Positions 60,963 to 64,000 of a stretch of 64,000 nucleotides of DNA are shown here, piece by piece. How positions within the stretch are numbered: position 1 is the first letter of the stretch; each line of letters opens with the position of its first letter. A program made the position numbers and the translations under genes. Source of the stretch: Atriophallophorus winterbourni (Eukaryota > Platyhelminthes > Trematoda > Plagiorchiida > Microphallidae); the NCBI GenBank assembly GCA_013407085.1, contig JACCGJ010004933.1:96596-160595 (forward strand), read 5' to 3'. A model generated the notes under the pieces. That model was not told the DNA's origin. It did not search any database and saw only the letters and a list, made by a program, of their open reading frames with translations.

Positions 60963-61970
60963 TAAAATTTAAAAAAAATATTGAACAACGAAATCATCCC
61001 ATTATTACGCATATGCATACCGAGTCTAGGCTTTTTATAATGACGGTAATATTTCAAGCAATTCAATTTTAGAACTTTTTAAATTATTAACACCCAAGAA
61101 AGTCATGCTTCTGAAGCATAATTTATGAAAATCAAATCTAGTAATTTACAACAATGCCCCTACCATGGCCCTCTAACATTTTGGTAATGAAAACGAATAC
61201 TCATGGATCATATACTCAGAACAAGCGACCAATTCAACTGCAACGACGAAGAAACGATAATTGTTTGTTGCAATCGGTGGCCAAGCGTTCCACACTCGAT
61301 AACAACTTCATTAGACGTCTGGGAATCGGGGCGTGCAACGTTGAGCAAAACGAGGACAGCGCAGTATGAACGACGACCAGTCATTCACCGCTCCCGATTG
61401 AAGCCATTGTGTCAACACGGTAGCAGCGTTTCAGTGCGAACAAGCTGGACGCGACAGGCATTCGACTGCGAATCCTCGCAGCATAATTCATCCGATTTGT
61501 GTTTGTCTTTGCTTCGGATAAACTAATCATCAATTCACACATTGTCGTATATTCACACCTGTCAAAACAGATGATAAATAGAATAATTGTGCAGTTTTCT
61601 TTCAAAACATACGGCCCATCACCTGTAAGCTTTTGTGCTTAGCTAGTACGTTTTACATACTGAGTGATTCAGTTAGCGATATTAGTTTGTATAATTATAT
61701 TAATTAGCAAAATCATAATTCAAATACGTCTACGTGTTTTCGTTTTTGGTACACCATGTTAATTAAAATCATTTTCACAATCTGATAGAGTAAATGAGCA
61801 ATGTTTGAGTAGGTAAAATTATAATCGATAATCTAGCTTCATTGAAGATTTGTCACACATTTATTGCGTGAATGTTGCCCGGAAAAATTTCTGTGAATGA
61901 ATGGCCTTCAGATTTGCTCGGGTAAGCAGAAAAAACGTGCGGGTTTTTCATAAACGTTTCACCTTCTGGA
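60963..61970. other. Right flank, one unassigned open stretch
   Basis: A 107-codon + frame (61203-61526) has no recognisable domain. The rest is AT-rich noncoding sequence. Confidence 0.35.
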
Positions 61971-62220
61971 TGGAAAGAAATTTGAATGCAATCGGTTAGA
62001 GCTGTTTTTCGGTAACGTTTCACTTCTGACACGAAAGCTTCGTCAGATCAAGGGAGATAGTCAGGGCAGGGAACATTACTGAGCAGTAGTTTTACGCGTG
62101 ACACGTTGCTAACTGAACTTGACCGCATACAATATCATCCTTGGGCTGACGAACCTTCTGTGCCAAAAGTGGAACGTTACCAAAAACTGCTCTAACCGAT
62201 TGCAAAGACATTTCTTTCCA
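61971..62220. mobile_element. 250-bp inverted mini-element with two hammerhead relics
   Basis: The ends (GGAAAGAAAT...CAATCGGTTAGAGC and its reverse complement at 62175-62220) form imperfect terminal inverted repeats of about 45-50 bp. Just inside each end is a CTGACGA-type motif: - at 62011-62056, + at 62141-62176. In the + copy the second core is GGAAC instead of GAAAC, and stem I of the - copy has mismatches. This looks like a nonautonomous element built from two opposed Penelope-type repeats. Confidence 0.55.
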
Positions 62221-63129
62221 TTATGAATATACGATCGTTCCCAAATATATTTCAATCAGTCTCAGCCTCTGACCAATGATTAATCTGTTGATACTGTGGC
62301 TAGTTGAAAAATAAATAATTATGGTGGTGTGTAAGGGATGGGGATGTGAACACCGCAATACATTAATAATGGTTTCTATTCAAACATGTTTACTTCGTTG
62401 TAACTATTCAATCCTCAGTGAATCTATTCGGATTGCCTTTAACGAATGAAGCAAAACAGTATGAAGCAGGCAGTGTGGTGCTAGCACCAGATATGTGGAT
62501 CGGTCATGTTAACTTGGCTATTTCACAAAGGCTTAAGTTTTTAAGTACCTCTTTCAATTAGCTATTATTGCTTCATATCAGAAAAGAATTGTTTATTAGT
62601 AAGTTTATAAAGCGCAATGCCATAAATGGTGCATCAAATATATGAATTTCGAAGCTTCGATAGTCTATGCTATTTTCGAACTCTAAGTCAGGTTGAGTTG
62701 TAGGATTTCGATGATTTATGCTTATATCCTACAAGCTTTGCAAGTATAAAGTGAGTTTATGAAAGATTTGCAAAATTGTTGATGCCAAACTTACTGCATT
62801 TCTTCCGTTCATATGGCGTGATTGGTTCAGTGTTGTTGTCGTTTATCTGCTAGATGAAGCATGGTTAAGTAACTTTAGTGCAAAATTGATAAAGCAAATG
62901 AATTTAAAGCGCAGCATGACCGAATGGGCCGAACTAATTGAATAGTGGGATAATGCACGCATTCAATAAAATATGCAAATTGTGACGGCGTGTTACATCT
63001 GACGGACTGAATAGCTTTTACATCTACTAAAGATATAACGCGAGTAAATTCCACCGAATCTATTAAATGACCTTTGTTTACATCTAGGTTAATTGATCTT
63101 TGTTGGTTTTTGATAAATAAACTTGTTTT
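62221..63129. other. Right flank, no gene recognised
   Basis: An 86-codon - frame (63135-62875) abuts the CR1 tail and has no recognised domain. Confidence 0.4.
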
Positions 63130-63560
63130 TTTCAAGATTCAAGAATTTATAGTATAAAATTCTTGTAGCTGCATAACACCATATATATCTGATTGTACAA
63201 CGCCTCAATTAAGGAATTTCATAAGAAACGAATGCGCACCGAATAGAAGAACCGACGACATTTTCGGAGAGAATGTAAATTATCCGATGCCAATTTGTGA
63301 GTGCTTGTGCTATGGCTTGAACGGAGACAAAATAGATGCCACAGAGCTTAAATATTTGATTTTAGTATTTTATAGATGAGAATCAAATCCAATCGAATCG
63401 GTCTGCGAGCCAGTGTATCTAAATTAAGATACAGTAGTCGCTCCTCATAGGATAGGTCGAGAATACACCCCGCCATTTTAGTTGCTCTCTGACGAATAAT
63501 CTCGAGCATCTTGATTTCCTTTTGTAGACAAGCTTGGACAGAGTAATCAATCACTGCGTT
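63130..63560 (-). mobile_element. CR1-like retrotransposon 3' end
   Basis: On -, an open stretch (63554-63348) reads EIIRQRATKMAGCILDLSYE, ERLLYLNLDTLARRPIRLDL, ILIYKIL. This is the conserved end of CR1/Jockey polymerases (RA.k...l..LsYeeRL..L.l.tL..RR.R.Dli..yKil). About 210 bp of 3' UTR and a TTGAATCTTGAA tail follow down to 63130. It links the TTGAATC tail to the CR1 class. Confidence 0.8.
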
Positions 63561-63564
63561 AATA

Positions 63565-63760
63565 TACGTATTTTAAGATTCACGATTCAAGAATTTATGG
63601 TCACAAAAAGCACATAGCTTCACAATTACGATATCATAGTAAATATTCGTTCAGGAAACAGGTATAAAATAAACATGTAATGTCAAGTATAGTCAAATTG
63701 TATAGTTACCATGAGTCAATACGCAGGTGTCGTCAAATCGTTATGCAACAAATAAGTATC
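63565..63760 (-). mobile_element. Second TTGAATC-tailed fragment
   Basis: Another tail (TTGAATCGTGAATC on -) at 63573-63591 directly abuts the CR1 fragment. The following 150 bp resemble the 63145-63340 UTR only loosely. Confidence 0.35.
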
Positions 63761-64000
63761 CAAACTTAGAATAAACGTTTCGATGCTGGGAGAGATGACA
63801 AGAGTTTCGGGGAGGGAATTTCAAAGGAAACAGACACGTACATAATAAAAATATCGGCGATAGCTGATACGGGAGTGGGGAATTTGCAGTGTCGCTGAGT
63901 GGCTGCGTGTATGTCGTGACTCACGGTATTCAAATAAATGTTTTAAGGAATGATGTGGGGTATTTAATATTTTGTTTGTTAGTATCACATCGCTTCGAAG

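Noticed and set aside
1..64000. tRNA, rRNA and CRISPR arrays
   Set aside because: None recognised. The only tRNA-like signal is the B-box match inside the SINE-like repeat, and the regularly spaced repeats seen are short transposon tails.

Overview
The window is eukaryotic: AT-rich, with short exons bounded by GT/AG introns, dense transposon relics and no operon-like packing. Retroelement content (RTE-like, CR1/Jockey-like, Penelope-like and Ty3/gypsy relics), a small Delta-type Notch ligand and SINE-like repeats carrying hammerhead ribozymes suggest a flatworm, probably a parasitic digenean. That placement is inference; no rRNA or mitochondrial marker is present.

The dominant structure is a giant imperfect inverted repeat. 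The left arm (1-25732, continuing off the left edge) matches the reverse complement of the right arm (27998-52663). About 2.3 kb of spacer (25733-27997) lies at the apex. Matching positions add up to about 52664 at the outer end, 54072 near 10 kb, 54006 near 12-15 kb, 53965-53982 near 16-24 kb and 53730 at the apex. Each change in that sum marks an indel or a transposon present in one arm only.

Each arm carries one copy of the same Delta-like gene, pointing toward the apex: left on + (exons 10047-20610), right on - (exons 44025-33372). Eight exons are identified in each copy: MNNL-like N-terminal region, DSL domain, about six EGF repeats, a Cys-rich insert, one membrane span, and a cytoplasmic tail ending in a PPxY motif. 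All splice phases join. The first exon, expected to hold the signal peptide, was not found. Both copies are open, but they differ at many residues in some exons and at none in others.

The spacer and apex-proximal arm ends hold a broken Ty3/gypsy element (leader/gag, more gag, protease DTG) interrupted by a Penelope-like fragment with a GIY-YIG region and inverted flanks. The arms meet inside this nest. An RTE copy with a 13-bp target duplication sits only in the left arm (7341-8553). Another RTE sits only in the right arm (45889-46817).

The most interesting finding is a set of hammerhead-like ribozymes in two families. One is a canonical type I motif with a very short stem III, at 21213-21269 (-) and 32695-32751 (+). 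A SINE-like sister at 17195-17240 and 36736-36782 has a B-box-like sequence, and its right-arm copy is broken in the core. The second family is linked to Penelope-like repeats (best copy 29026-29071, -) and has a 2-bp palindromic stem III.

Right of the palindrome (52664-64000) is mostly decayed repeats. There are weak signs of an immunoglobulin-type membrane protein on - (59053-59633), an RTE relic (60200-60825), a 250-bp inverted mini-element (61971-62220) and a CR1-like 3' end (63130-63560).
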